Source: Platerodrilus igneus (taxonomy: Eukaryota; Arthropoda; Insecta; Coleoptera; Lycidae). Taken from it: a stretch of DNA of 64,000 nucleotides. Positions 1 to 10,369 of this stretch are shown here, piece by piece. Numbering within the stretch: position 1 is the first letter of the stretch; the number at the start of each line of letters is the position of its first letter. The stretch lies in NCBI GenBank assembly GCA_036346225.1, contig JARFIW010000453.1:1984001-2048000 (forward strand), given 5' to 3'. Made by a program: the position numbers and the translations under genes. A model generated the notes under the pieces. That model was not told the origin of the DNA. It searched no databases and saw nothing but the letters and a program-made list of their open reading frames with translations.

Positions 1-189
1 ATATTCTGGGCTCAATTCGTTCTAACTAGGTCTTACGTGCCTTTTAGGACTTCATTAAAGAGTTGGATGCTATTACTTGGCATGCCTTATTCCAACATAA
101 AGTTATCCAAGTACCTAAGGAACAATTCTCCTAAAATTAAAAGTAACCGTGACAGGGTATTGTTCCAACCTTGATTGAAAATTCACATT

Positions 190-800
190 AATCAGTTCGA
201 TACCCTGTTATAAAGTGTTAACTATATCTACTAAAATTGTATGTTATCGGTTTTGATGGTAATGATGAAGTGCTCTATAAAAAAATTATCTTCCCTCCAT
301 ACACGATTCGAGATATATTCCGCAGAATTCAGAGAAGTGAATTAAGACTGAAATTAAAATTACTTATCATTTTTTTCTTTATTTAACATATGTAGTATTA
401 TCTTACTGAACCTTTAACTAGAACCAAAAAAAGGAACTTTTCATTTTTTGTATCAGCATACTGTTGCGTGTGAAAGTTCTTCATTCCAATACGATGATCT
501 CATAGGTTTCAACGTTATACCTTATTAATCAAAACAAATGAAGAATAAAACTATAATAATTTAGAGTGCAGAGTAACCATGCTTCATTCTAATCTTAAAG
601 AGTGACATGATGAATTTGACGACCTTTGAGTATGAACAATATAAGATCTAAAAATAATTCTTCCTTAAATAAAGAATGTGTTTAACCTAAACATTATATT
701 TCTTAAAGGAAATAACCCGTTTGGTGGAATTTACCAATGCAGATTTTTAAAATGAAATATGATCATAAACATTTCAAAAGAATGTCACAAGTTTATCTGA
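190..800. repeat. Dispersed repeat, copy 1 (partner at 55900-56510)
   Basis: This stretch aligns collinearly with 55900-56510. Shared blocks include GAATTAAGACTG, TATATTTCTTAAAGGAAAT and GAATGTCACA, in the same order and orientation, with many substitutions and small indels between them. On the minus strand both copies give similar peptide pieces (for example SLNS and FSRY), which suggests an old degraded transposon coding region. The family was not recognised. Confidence 0.6.
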
Positions 801-2189
801 CCTGCTGTTATTATTTTGGCACGGTTCAATCACACCTATTGCTATCTTCAGATGATGATTGGGTCATCTTTGCTGGGATTAAATTCATCCTCACTGTCTT
901 CTAATTCCAATTCAGATACTAACAGTGCTTATTCTAATTCCTTATTTGTCAATTTTAGTGAATCTCTAAACACTACATTCCATTTTTTCTTTGTAGAAGG
1001 ACCAGCTTTAAAATTTAGATGATCATCCTTCTTTTATTTTGGCTATGCATGTAAAAATCAACAAGATAGAGAAATATATAATACCGATTGCTAGAACTTT
1101 GGGGAAAAACTATTAAGAAATACTCGTGTAATTATGGTTGACTGGAATATTGAAACAATATTGCCTTATGTTATGATCGATGTATCTATACTATCCGAGG
1201 AACTACAAAAAAATTATAAAAATGTACTTTATCTTTCTCAGGCACTCCCAAACAAGATGACATTGATTCACTTTAACTTGTATGCATCTAACTACCTATT
1301 TATATATTTAAAAATATTTGCTTCACACTTTTCTTTTCAAAATGTCAAAATCAAATTAATAGTGTTCGTCTCTGCTATTCATATTTATAATTCATGATTT
1401 AAGCAAGTCCGTACAAGTACAATTGGTACAAGTCTCTGCCATGCTTACAAAGATCTGGACAAGTATTGCTGCTCCACGAATGTGTGCAACATATTGATAC
1501 TGGTATCAAATGTGCAAGTCTTAAACAGTTTCATATATAAGAAAATAAAAACTTAAATTTCAATAACAAAAGTATTACAATATTTTATAATTAAAACGAA
1601 ATAAATTGATTGAACTCGAGAGAATATTCTAAGATCTAACATTAATTAAATTTAAAAACATTTAATTTGTTGGTTTGATCCATCGATGGAAAATGATCCG
1701 ATCATTGATCTTGAATTTTCATATGATTAAAGTATGAAGTCATAAAATTCCCCAAATCTAGCTCCAAATGTTCATGTTTTATGAACATGTATGTTTTAAA
1801 ATTTTTTATTTGATATGCAATTTATATGTCTCCTTATAAGACAAAGTTTTGATCATGACCTGCTTAAATGGAATTCATTCTTGTGGTCCCCCATTTACAT
1901 TTGATGCACCACCAATTTTTGTTTTCGTTGACATGGACCTCTGGCAGTTCAAAGTCAACTCCCTAGGGTTCGATATATACCACTTTAGGAATCATTGATT
2001 TAGACCTACCAAAAATTATAATTGGTGGATTATGAAATAGGTTTAGTAATGCAAGTCCTTTAGATTTGTTCAGGATTTATACCTCAATACAGTAATAATT
2101 ATGTCTAGTGTTTCACAATAATGAAATGTGAAACAATCATAATTGTAGAATATCGGACACCGAGAAACCTAATAATTTTAAAAGGGAAT
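801..2189. other. No supported gene
   Basis: Only short chance-length reading frames are seen (816-1022 and 1134-1397 on the plus strand). The minus strand of 820-1020 encodes a Ser/Asp/Glu-rich stretch with the acidic piece ELELEDSEDEFNPSKDD, which may be part of the same decayed element as the repeat at 190-800. No domain was recognised. Confidence 0.4.
2101..2150. repeat. Short imperfect palindrome
   Basis: The arms GTTTCACA and TGTGAAAC face each other across about 8 nt. They are flanked by outer arms AATTATG and CATAATT, giving a roughly 45-nt stem-loop. It lies just upstream of a mariner-like relic and may be part of that element's terminal region. Confidence 0.4.
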
Positions 2190-2665
2190 AGTTCAAAAGT
2201 CAATATTGGGTGTGTGGTGTCCACAAAAACAATCAACGGAGCTGTCTTTCTTTATGAAAGAAACGTCGACGTTGAAAAATTAATGTTGAACGTCTTTTAA
2301 CCCACAATTAGTTATAGAGGGAGTTGGACGTTTACTTCCAACAAGATGTTGCATCACCTCGTTATTTGTTAATGGCACGAGAATCATTAAACTTTTTCAA
2401 TTAAACGCGAATAGGTTGAACTCCACAGATTGAGTGGTCACCGTGATCTCTAGAATTAACTTCCTAGATTTCTCCTCAGGGGATACTTGAAGGATAAATG
2501 TTACTATCAGAACTGCAACAATGTAGAGGAATTAAAATATAACTTTAGGAACATTATCGAAAACAATCAACTAAATATATCAGAAAGATCATTTAAAAAC
2601 AAAAGCACCAATTGCAGATGTGCATTCAGGAGGACGATTTAGGCAAATCGCATTTATTGTAACTT
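2190..2665 (+). pseudogene. Tc1/mariner-like transposase relic
   Basis: Around 2328 the plus strand reads VYFQQDVASPRYLL, which resembles the second catalytic-Asp motif (FQQDGAxxH) of the DUF4817/DDE_3-type mariner transposases found elsewhere in this window. The downstream part, in changing frames, keeps a residue pattern like the C-terminal tail of these proteins. Stops and frameshifts are frequent, so this is a decayed fragment. No terminal repeats or target duplication could be fixed. The family call rests mainly on one motif. Confidence 0.4.
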
Positions 2666-4026
2666 TTACTTTATTACTAACGGTGCTTTGTTATCGTGTT
2701 AAATTTTTATTATGTTTTTGTTACTGAACAAATGATGTCAAGTTGTTAACGTTAGTTTGTTACAACAGTAAAACTGCAGTGTTACAGGAATATTGAAATA
2801 TCTTTGTTGTTAAAACAACAAAAGGCATTAAACTATGCATGTTTGAAAAGATGAACCATGCTTTTTAATATTATAAAATAGTACATATTTTTTATTTTAA
2901 TTAGACTAAGTAAAACACTCAGTATCGGCAGGATAAAATTTCACTTGAACTTAAATCTTTATGGCAAATTAAATTATTTAATAAAAACCCTCATCTCATT
3001 GAGGTAATAATAAGCTGCCCGCTTGCACTTAAAATCCACTTTATTTGGGACACATGTATTTTGACATATTTTGATAAGAATTATTTGTAATATTTGAGTC
3101 GTTAATATGAAATGCACGATAAAAAAGATTAACAGAATTTGTATAATTTATTAATTTCGCTGTAAACTGCTTATTGTTAAGTGCTGTGATATGTATCGTC
3201 ATCAACTTCTACCTTGTAAGACCTACAAATTAGCAAGGAATCAATATCTCTTTGACTTTCTAGTTGTATGAAATTGTGGATGAAAAGAAAATGTATTTAT
3301 TTATATTTTTAATGCTTTCATGAACCGAATCCTAAATAGATATGTAATATATTTATTTATATTATAAACATAAATTTTATATGGAATAAAGTTTAGCACT
3401 TGCTCGAACTACCTATTCAGAATAGTATTACCAGGTACATTATTATTGTGGTAAAATTGTTATCTTTAAACATTCATAAATAACTTATAACAATATAATT
3501 AAAGCTAGAAATCTCACAGTTAAGAATGGATTAGAACCTACTATATTTATATAGAAGTAATCCATTCCACTGCATTGCCTCAAGTGAAATATTTTGCTTA
3601 CTAATATATAATTTAATTCCTAGAGTAGATACAAACTTACGTACTGCTAATTTTTAGGTCTTACCCTTCAAACCTAGTATTATTTTATTATTAGTAAATT
3701 ATTTATTTATAATGCGTGTTAAAAATATATGTATATTTGATGTTATAAAACAAATTTTTAATTATAAAATTCTCATTTAGTAATTTGTTTTATTTCAGTT
3801 TCATAAAGTTTAATTCTTGTAAATATAATAAATCACCATTCCACAGTGTATGTTGAAGACAGAACTTTAAGGTATTTTCATGTATTGGTTGAATCATAAG
3901 TACAAATTGAGACACTGAACCGTTCCGAGTTACAATGCACTTTAAAAAAATATTATGTGTTTTTGCATATCCTCTAGAACATTCTCCATTTTTGTAAGCA
4001 TCGATCTGACCAACCCATTTCTCACT
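2666..4026. other. AT-rich sequence without recognised features
   Basis: No reading frame over about 60 codons, no recognised domain and no clear repeat were found. It is probably intergenic DNA or unrecognisably old repeat. Confidence 0.4.
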
Positions 4027-4042
4027 CTTTCCAATTGAATTA

Positions 4043-4117
4043 GGTCTTGGTGGTACAATTGGTTAAGGTGTTCAAGCACAAACTTGAAGATTACAGGTTC
4101 AAATCCTGCCAGAGACC
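4043..4117 (+). repeat. tRNA-derived retroposed unit (not a functional tRNA)
   Basis: 75 nt with tRNA-like parts. There is an A-box-like TGGTACAATTGG and a B box GGTTCAAATCC. A T arm is formed by CAGG/CCTG around TTCAAAT. An acceptor-like stem pairs GGTCTTG with AGAGACC at six of seven positions. The anticodon arm TTCAAG/CTTGAA leaves a 6-nt loop, or an 8-nt loop if read as five pairs, and the T arm has a mismatch and an extra base, so a working tRNA is unlikely. It is flanked by near-duplicates CTTTCCAATTGAATT (4027-4041) and CTTTCAATTGATTT (4131-4144), as expected for a retroposed tRNA or SINE head. Confidence 0.6.
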
Positions 4118-4663
4118 TTATATTTACCGTCTTTCAATTGATTTGGAATAATCATTTAGGCTTTGCATAAAAGCCTGTTATAATTTCAGGATGTTAATTT
4201 ATATTGTAATATTGAAAATCAACTTGCCTTGAGCAACTACCTTATACTTGAATTTAATAGCTGGCTTTAGCGATAAATTTGAGCATCGCTTCCTGTCTAG
4301 GTATGATATTTTGATTACTACGATACGTTATATGGCAATCTTTTAAGTTGCAAAATAGTCATGTTCAGTTTAATTTCGAACTAAAATATTGGGAGAGAGT
4401 CACTCCATTTTACACAAGAATGTTGTGGCTTAAACTAAACAACACGCGAAAACTCCACTGAGAAGTGCTAGTTTGTAAACTTATTTCTAACTGAAGCCCA
4501 TTTCATGTAAGCCAACATTTCTTTTTCCTTTCAAACCGCCATTATAAAACTAGGTGGGACAATTTGTATCTATCCCCATACATTCCACTTCAACTTTCTT
4601 TTGTCCGGTTTCCTCTTGTGGAATCCTATTCTCTAGACCAGGGTAGGCAACGCAGGCGCCATG

Positions 4664-4680
4664 CCCCCCCCCCCCCCCCC
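4664..4680 (+). repeat. Poly-C tract (17 C) in hAT subterminal region
   Basis: An uninterrupted run of 17 cytosines, 25 bp inside the left end of the hAT element, in an otherwise AT-rich window. It may have arisen by slippage on a short C run in the element's GC-rich left subterminal region. Confidence 0.9.
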
Positions 4681-4942
4681 GATCGATTTTTAATGCACTC
4701 TCGCTGGACTAATGTAAATGTATGATAGCCAGAGCGATTTACTTACTCTTGTCAAACAGCAAGTAGTCAGTTGAGTTTAGGATTGTTCATAGATTAACAG
4801 TTGCTAACCTTGAGCGTATCTAATAAATAACACGCACATATTTTTTGTTAGCGTGTGATCGTATTTCGAATAGACCACGCATAGACCGTGAATTTAAAAC
4901 TACCAAGTAATCCGAAATAATTCTTTTCTTTCAAAACCCTTC

Positions 4943-6787
4943 ATGAATAAATGTAAAAGAAAAAGAAGATATTATTTTAACGATGAATGGGAACATCTAT
5001 ATTGTTTTGTTGATTACAAAGGGAAGTGTATTTGTTTGTTGTGTAATAATAGTGTTGCGATTCCCAAGAAAAGTAATATTGAACGACATTTTAAGACTGT
5101 TCATACCAATTTTGATAGTGACTATCCAATGAACTCCGAAATTAGAAGAAAAAAAATTATTTCTTTAAAATCTTCAATAACTAACCAGCAAAGTTTTTTT
5201 ACTAAACCACTGCAACAACATAAAGCAGCAACGATCGCGTCATATAAAATATCGCAGTTGCTAGCTAAGAATAAAAAGCCATTTACAGATGGAGAATTAG
5301 TGAAAGAAGCCATGTTAGAAGCTGCTGATTCACTTTTTGAAGAATTTAAAAATAAAAAGGAAATAGTTTCAGCTATAAACACGTTGCAATTATCAGCACG
5401 AACTGTTACTAGAAGAATTGAAGTAATTGCGGAGAATTTGGAGGCAGAATTAGCAAATAATATGGAAAATTGTATTTTCTTTTTGCTACAGATGGATGAA
5501 TCGACAGACGTGACAAATATATCACAATTAGCAATTTGCGTGAAGATGGTATTTTCTGATTTTACAACAAAAGAAGAATTCCTTAAAGTTCTGCCATTAA
5601 AGGGAAGCACCAGAGGAGAAGATATCTTTTCTACTTTTAAAAAGTATATAACAGATGTAAAATGACCTGTACAAAAGTTATCGTCAATTACAACAGACGG
5701 GGCACCAGCGATGACTGGTAAGAAAAAAGGATTTATTGCCTTATGTAGACAGGATTCCTTATTCCCAAAATTTATTTCTTATCATTGCCTCATACATCAG
5801 GAAATGTTATGCGCAAAAACAATCGGTTTTCAACACGTATTTACGATAGTAACAAAAATTATTAATTCCATAAGATTGGGAGCTATGCAACACAGATTGT
5901 TTAAATTACTTTTAGAAGATGAGGACGTTCAGTTCACAGATCTTCTTTTACACACTGAAGTGAGGTGGCTGAGCAGAGGTAAAATATTTGAGCGGTTTAT
6001 CATGCTTTTGCCACAAATAAAGGAATTTATTGCATCAAGACGCGAATTTTATGAGCAATTAGAAAATAAGGATTGGCTAATCGACCTAGGATTTCTGACA
6101 GATATAACGGCAAAGTTGAATGAATTAAATTTAAAAATACTAGGGAAAAATCAGCTTATCGCTGATATGATTAGTGCAGTAAATGCATTCAAATGCAAGT
6201 TAGTGTTGTTGAAATCCCATCTATTGAAAAAATCATTATCACATTTCCCAAATATAAAATATACTGTTGAGAGTTTAAATTTGAATAATGAAAATTTTAC
6301 TGCTACATCATATTTAGAAATTATAGATAAGCTAATAGAAGAGTTTTCTTCTAGATTTGAAGATTTTGCAGCATTAGAACCCGTTTTAAGATTTTTCATA
6401 AATCCATTCAATGTTACTGAAGATGATGTCCTTGAAATAGTTTCAGTGTATTTCGAGCTTCATAATATCGAAGACCTAGAATTAGAAATAATAAACTTGC
6501 AAAGTGATATTATTTTAAAAGCGCATAGTAATGATCAAATGTTTTGGAACTTAGTCGATGAAAATAAGTATCCTATTTTAAGGAAATGTGCACTAAAAAT
6601 TTATTCATATTGTGCAACAACATACAATTGCGAGTCTTTGTTCTCAAATATGAAATATTTGAAATCAAAATAACCAACAAAGCTTAATTACTCACATTTA
6701 GATAATTGTTTAAGGACCAGGAACTCTAAATATATCCCCAATTATAAGAAATTAGCTGAAAATATGGACACCCAAGTTTCACACTGA
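4943..6787 (+). pseudogene. hAT transposase (ZBED5/GTF2IRD2-like), two nonsense codons
   Basis: The frame opens at an ATG and runs about 614 codons. Residues 25-60 form a BED-type zinc finger (CLLC, then H-x5-H in ERHFKTVH). The RNase H-like core has the first catalytic region MDESTDV (about residue 186) and TTDGAPAMTG (about 253). A WLSRGK block follows, and the C-terminus has the dimerisation signature CESLFSNMKYLKSK. The frame is interrupted by TGA at 5663-5665 and TAA at 6671-6673. Translation continues with family-like residues in the same frame after each, to TGA at 6785-6787. No frameshift was seen. The encoded transposase would cut and paste the element, but this copy is probably inactive. 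Confidence 0.85.
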
Positions 6788-7039
6788 ATTATATGTATCA
6801 CTATGTATGACACCAACAAAATAAAGTTATAAAAAATCTGTTTTTTTAATGCCTATTTATACCTGTTGATTATCTGTAAAATATGTGCCCTCGGTGATTT
6901 TCAAATTTAGTATTGTGCCCTTAAGGACAAACAGGTTGCCGACCCCTGCTCTAGACTGATGCTCGATGGGCATGTGTTGTGTGTGTGTGCTTGTGGAGAT
7001 GATTCTGTGCATGTGTGGGGGTGTGCATGCACGTTATTA

Positions 7040-9106
7040 TTATTTATTAAAACTGACTGAATACAAAACATTACACATTATTAAATGTCTTTGTCTACAT
7101 TGATTTGCTACAACTATTAGCTAAAAAGGAGTGTACATTACATTGTTGTCTTAAACCCAGCACAGTACTGTGTTTGCGCACCAAGTATTGATAAATGTAT
7201 TGACGGTGTTGTTGCTAATGTACCAAGCAAACTCTCTAGCAATCCTTGATTTTATCCTTTGAGTCAATCGTTCTTTGCAACATATGAATGCGTCAGGGTT
7301 TTTGTGTATTTTTGTGTATTGTCAATTGTAGACCAATATATTGTGCTTCTTGTCAGCGTTACTAAATAAGTAATTGGCAATTCTGGATGCATTGTTTTTA
7401 TATAAAAAACCTTCAAGAACTTCTCTTGTAAATATGTTTCCGATGCATAATTTTTTTGATAATTGGTGTTAGGTAGCTCCAAATTTTCTTTGCTTTTAGG
7501 CATATTAGAATGTGCCTTGCGTCGTCTTCTGCCTTTTCTATCCATTCGTCCTTAAAATTTTCAATCTTGTAAAATTCATAGTGTGCCCATATTTTGCAAA
7601 ACAGTGACGGTTTAGTTTTCTGCCCAATTAGTCTATTAGGTTCTGTTGGGATTCCAGCGACGTCCACTCTATGTCGAGAAAAGTTTAGTATTGTATGATA
7701 ATCATGATTCCAGAAATGAAGAAGACAGTTAAAAATTTCTGTTCTGATTCCGTCGCATAAGTACGTTCATTAAAAAGCCCAGTTCTGTTCGGGATCACTA
7801 TTGATTATTCTGTACCCCAAATATAGTTTAAACATTTGTTTTGTTTCAAAATGCACTAGACCAATGCCGCCAATCTCGACTGGTCCTTCTTCATGGTCCA
7901 ATGTTTACGTTTCCACACAAAATCATTCAATTTTCTTTGCAGTTGGTTAAGTTGTTGAACTTCAAAGAGCAGAGCATATAAAATATCATACTTTGGGTGC
8001 AACGTATTGATTTTCTATAACTTTTTGTCCTTTCATGGAACATGCTGATAATTTTTGTTTCCATTTATTTAATGCATCTAGAAGATTCTCATGCAATACG
8101 TGTACCTTCCATTGTATTTTCAGATAGTTGAACACCTAAAATTTTAATACTATTTGATGTCCAAATTACATTTAGAGGTGCATCGTCTCGGTTTTTCTAT
8201 TCGCCAACCCACAAACCTGTGCTCTTTTGCATGTTAATAATCGAACCAGTTTCGTTTTAGTATATCCCGTTCATAAAATGCAATATTTCAGTCTTAATTG
8301 TGGAAATAAAAACGGATACATTGTCTGCATATGCACTTAGTACCAGATTGATATTAAATTTATTTGATAAAGAACATTCAATTAAGATGGTACGACAGTA
8401 ATTAAGGAAAGGTTCTAAGGATAATACAAACACTGGCCTGATGACGCACATCCTTGCCTTATTTTTTTGCAGTGCTTTGCTTCACTAATCAAATATGAAC
8501 CTATTCTTATATGTGATGTACATTTGTTGTAAATAGTCTTTATATTACTAATAAAGAAGGGTCCAAAATTAAATCTCTAGCACTTCAAACAAATATTCAT
8601 GATTTATGTTATCGAAAGCAGACTTCTGGTCCAAGTTGATTATTGTTAATGGAAGATGATTTTTACTTGCATACTCTATAATGTCCGCGTGTGAAAGCAA
8701 AATGTTAAATAGAGATCTATTTGGTACTGATGTGCTTTGGTCGCAGTTGATGATAGAATTCATAATTTGCATTATCCGATTTGCAATAGTTCTTGAGAGA
8801 ATCTTGTAGTCTGTATTTAGCATAGAGATTGGTTGCCTGTTTGCGATGTCTGTCATGTCTTCCTTTTTTGGGTATAAGACTAACCACTTGGTGGTGCTGG
8901 ATGGTAATTTTTGTTTCAACATTGCATTAGAGAAGGTCGTAATAGAATGTTTTTAAGTCCTTCCAAAACTCTATGTAAAATTCAATTGTAAGTGCATCTA
9001 GCCCAGGGCTTTTGTTTTTATTAATTTGATTAATAGATCGTGTAAACTCTTCTTAGGCACAGTGTTCCTGTAGCATCTGTTTTTGATCATCGGGTAGACT
9101 AGACAA
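7040..9106 (-). pseudogene. L1/Tx1-like LINE, 3' part: reverse transcriptase and C-terminus
   Basis: On the minus strand, in broken frames, the order is: the RT entry region around LPDDQKQML (about 9095), RPISMLNTDYKILSR (about 8830), the catalytic-Asp region NLDQKSAFDNINHEYLF (about 8610), AYADNVSVF (about 8325) and a C-terminal AEDDARHILICLKAKKIW stretch (about 7500). This layout is typical of L1/Tx1-like LINE polyproteins. The catalytic YADD has become YADN. The 3' end is probably near 7040, where the minus strand ends in TTAATAAATAATAATAA. The 5' part of the same element lies at 13320-14570, beyond an inserted CR1-like LINE. Confidence 0.75.
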
Positions 9107-9130
9107 ATTATTATTATTATTATTATTATT
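9107..9130 (+). repeat. (ATT)8 microsatellite at LINE/LINE junction
   Basis: Eight perfect ATT units separate the interrupted L1/Tx1-like LINE from the 5' end of the CR1-like LINE. CR1-like LINEs often insert at or end in simple repeats, so this is probably the integration site, possibly already an Asn-codon run of the older element. Confidence 0.8.
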
Positions 9131-9141
9131 ATGTTAACAAG

Positions 9142-10337
9142 ATGGCCGCCGGTGCAAATCATGTTCCTGCAGAGCTGTCTAATAATTGTTATTATTGTAA
9201 TAAAAATGCAGTAAATAAATTTGTGTTTTGCTATAGCTGCAAGACTAGAGCTCATACATCTTGTAGCCAGAGAAATGGTGTTTTTATAAACAGTGATGAA
9301 GATCAAAATTATATTATTGTGAAATTGTGTTAATCTAACAAAGTCAAGCATGGATAATAGTGCAACATGTGTACCTGATATTAATTGTGATAATAAGAAA
9401 CTTTTTAATTATGTAACAACTGCTAATGAAGTGAGTTTAATGAGGTCACTACCTTTTTAAAGAGTGATGAGTTCTGTTCCTTAATATCATCCATAATAAA
9501 AAGAGAAACCTTAACACTGAATAGGGAGTTGTTAGATTTGAAAACAGAAGTAAGAATTTTAAAGGAAAGCAACATAGATTTAATTAAACTTCTTACTAAG
9601 AACAAACTGGATCATAGAATTAGCAAAATTGGATTTACACATGTACATCAAATTGAGAATGTTGATAACCAGTCACTATCAGAACAGACTTCTAATGTGC
9701 AAAACAATAACAAAGATGTAAACAAAGATATTAATGGCATGATACAAAAACCTGTAATAATGAATGAACTTAATCCTCATATCAACAAAGAAATAACTAA
9801 AGATGCTAATAACATTATACAAGAACCTGTAATAATTAATAAAGTGAATGTTAGAACAAAAAAAAATACTCTGATGTGATAAAAGATTCTGCTACTGAAC
9901 TGGGTGTAGTAGACAATCGATACAATAAAAGTCAACGAAACAGAAACTCATTAGTTATTGGGACAGCCATAGTTGATACCGCAGAAAATGGAATTACGAA
10001 TTCGTCTGATTGGTTTAAGGCTGTGCAAAAGCGCATAAGGTATGTTAATATTCACTTAACACGAGTTAATCCTATAGCCGATGATAACAAGATACGAACA
10101 TATATACAAAACAAACTAAAGGAAATAACGACTGATGAAACTAAAATCGAACTTTCGCGCTTAAAATCCAAATTTCCAGATCTGTACAGTTCCTATAAAA
10201 TAACAATTGCCTCATCATTGTCTAGCTCATTATTAAATCCTGAGTTTTGGCCTGAAGGCATAGCTGTTAGAAGATTTATACCTAACAAAAATGGTGCAAA
10301 TTTTCAAGCAACACTAGCTTCACCAAATATCACATAA
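9142..10337 (+). pseudogene. LINE ORF1: zinc finger, coiled coil, RRM-like C-terminus
   Basis: The start codon is in a strong context. Residues 14-38 hold paired Cys residues (CYYC, CYSC, then HTSC), a PHD/RING-like zinc-binding module seen in ORF1 proteins of insect Jockey and CR1 relatives. The first frame stops at 9331-9333. The same frame reopens at 9529 with a Leu/Lys/Glu-rich likely coiled coil and short repeats around KPVIMNE and EPVIINK. A frameshift near 9876 leads to the last part, where YSSYKITI and NPEFWPEGIAVRRFIP resemble the RNA-binding C-terminal domain of such ORF1 proteins. Non-functional as it stands. Confidence 0.65.
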
Positions 10338-10369
10338 AAATAACCAATTCATGTGGTTGCTTTACTAAT

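Larger units (their letters stand above)
4639..6948 (+). mobile_element. hAT DNA transposon, ZBED5/GTF2IRD2-like
   Basis: A 2310-bp element bounded by a perfect 8-bp target duplication CTCTAGAC (4631-4638 and 6949-6956), which fits the hAT consensus nTnnnnAn. The ends are CAGGGTAGGCAAC and, reversed, CAGGGGTCGGCAAC, so the terminal inverted repeats are about 13-14 bp. It contains one transposase frame with two nonsense codons. The perfect target duplication and nearly intact frame indicate a fairly young insertion. A polyadenylation signal AATAAA at 6820-6825 follows the coding region. Confidence 0.9.

Noticed and set aside
4043..4117. Functional tRNA gene
   Set aside because: The anticodon loop is the wrong size, the T arm has a mismatch plus an extra base, and the unit is bounded by a target-like duplication.
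5122..5610. 162-codon minus-strand frame
   Set aside because: It lies opposite the hAT transposase, has no recognised motif, and is explained as a shadow of the plus-strand coding frame.
8998..9351. 117-codon minus-strand frame with a long Ile run
   Set aside because: The Ile run is the ATT microsatellite. The frame spans the junction of two LINEs; only its last part belongs to the L1/Tx1-like RT.
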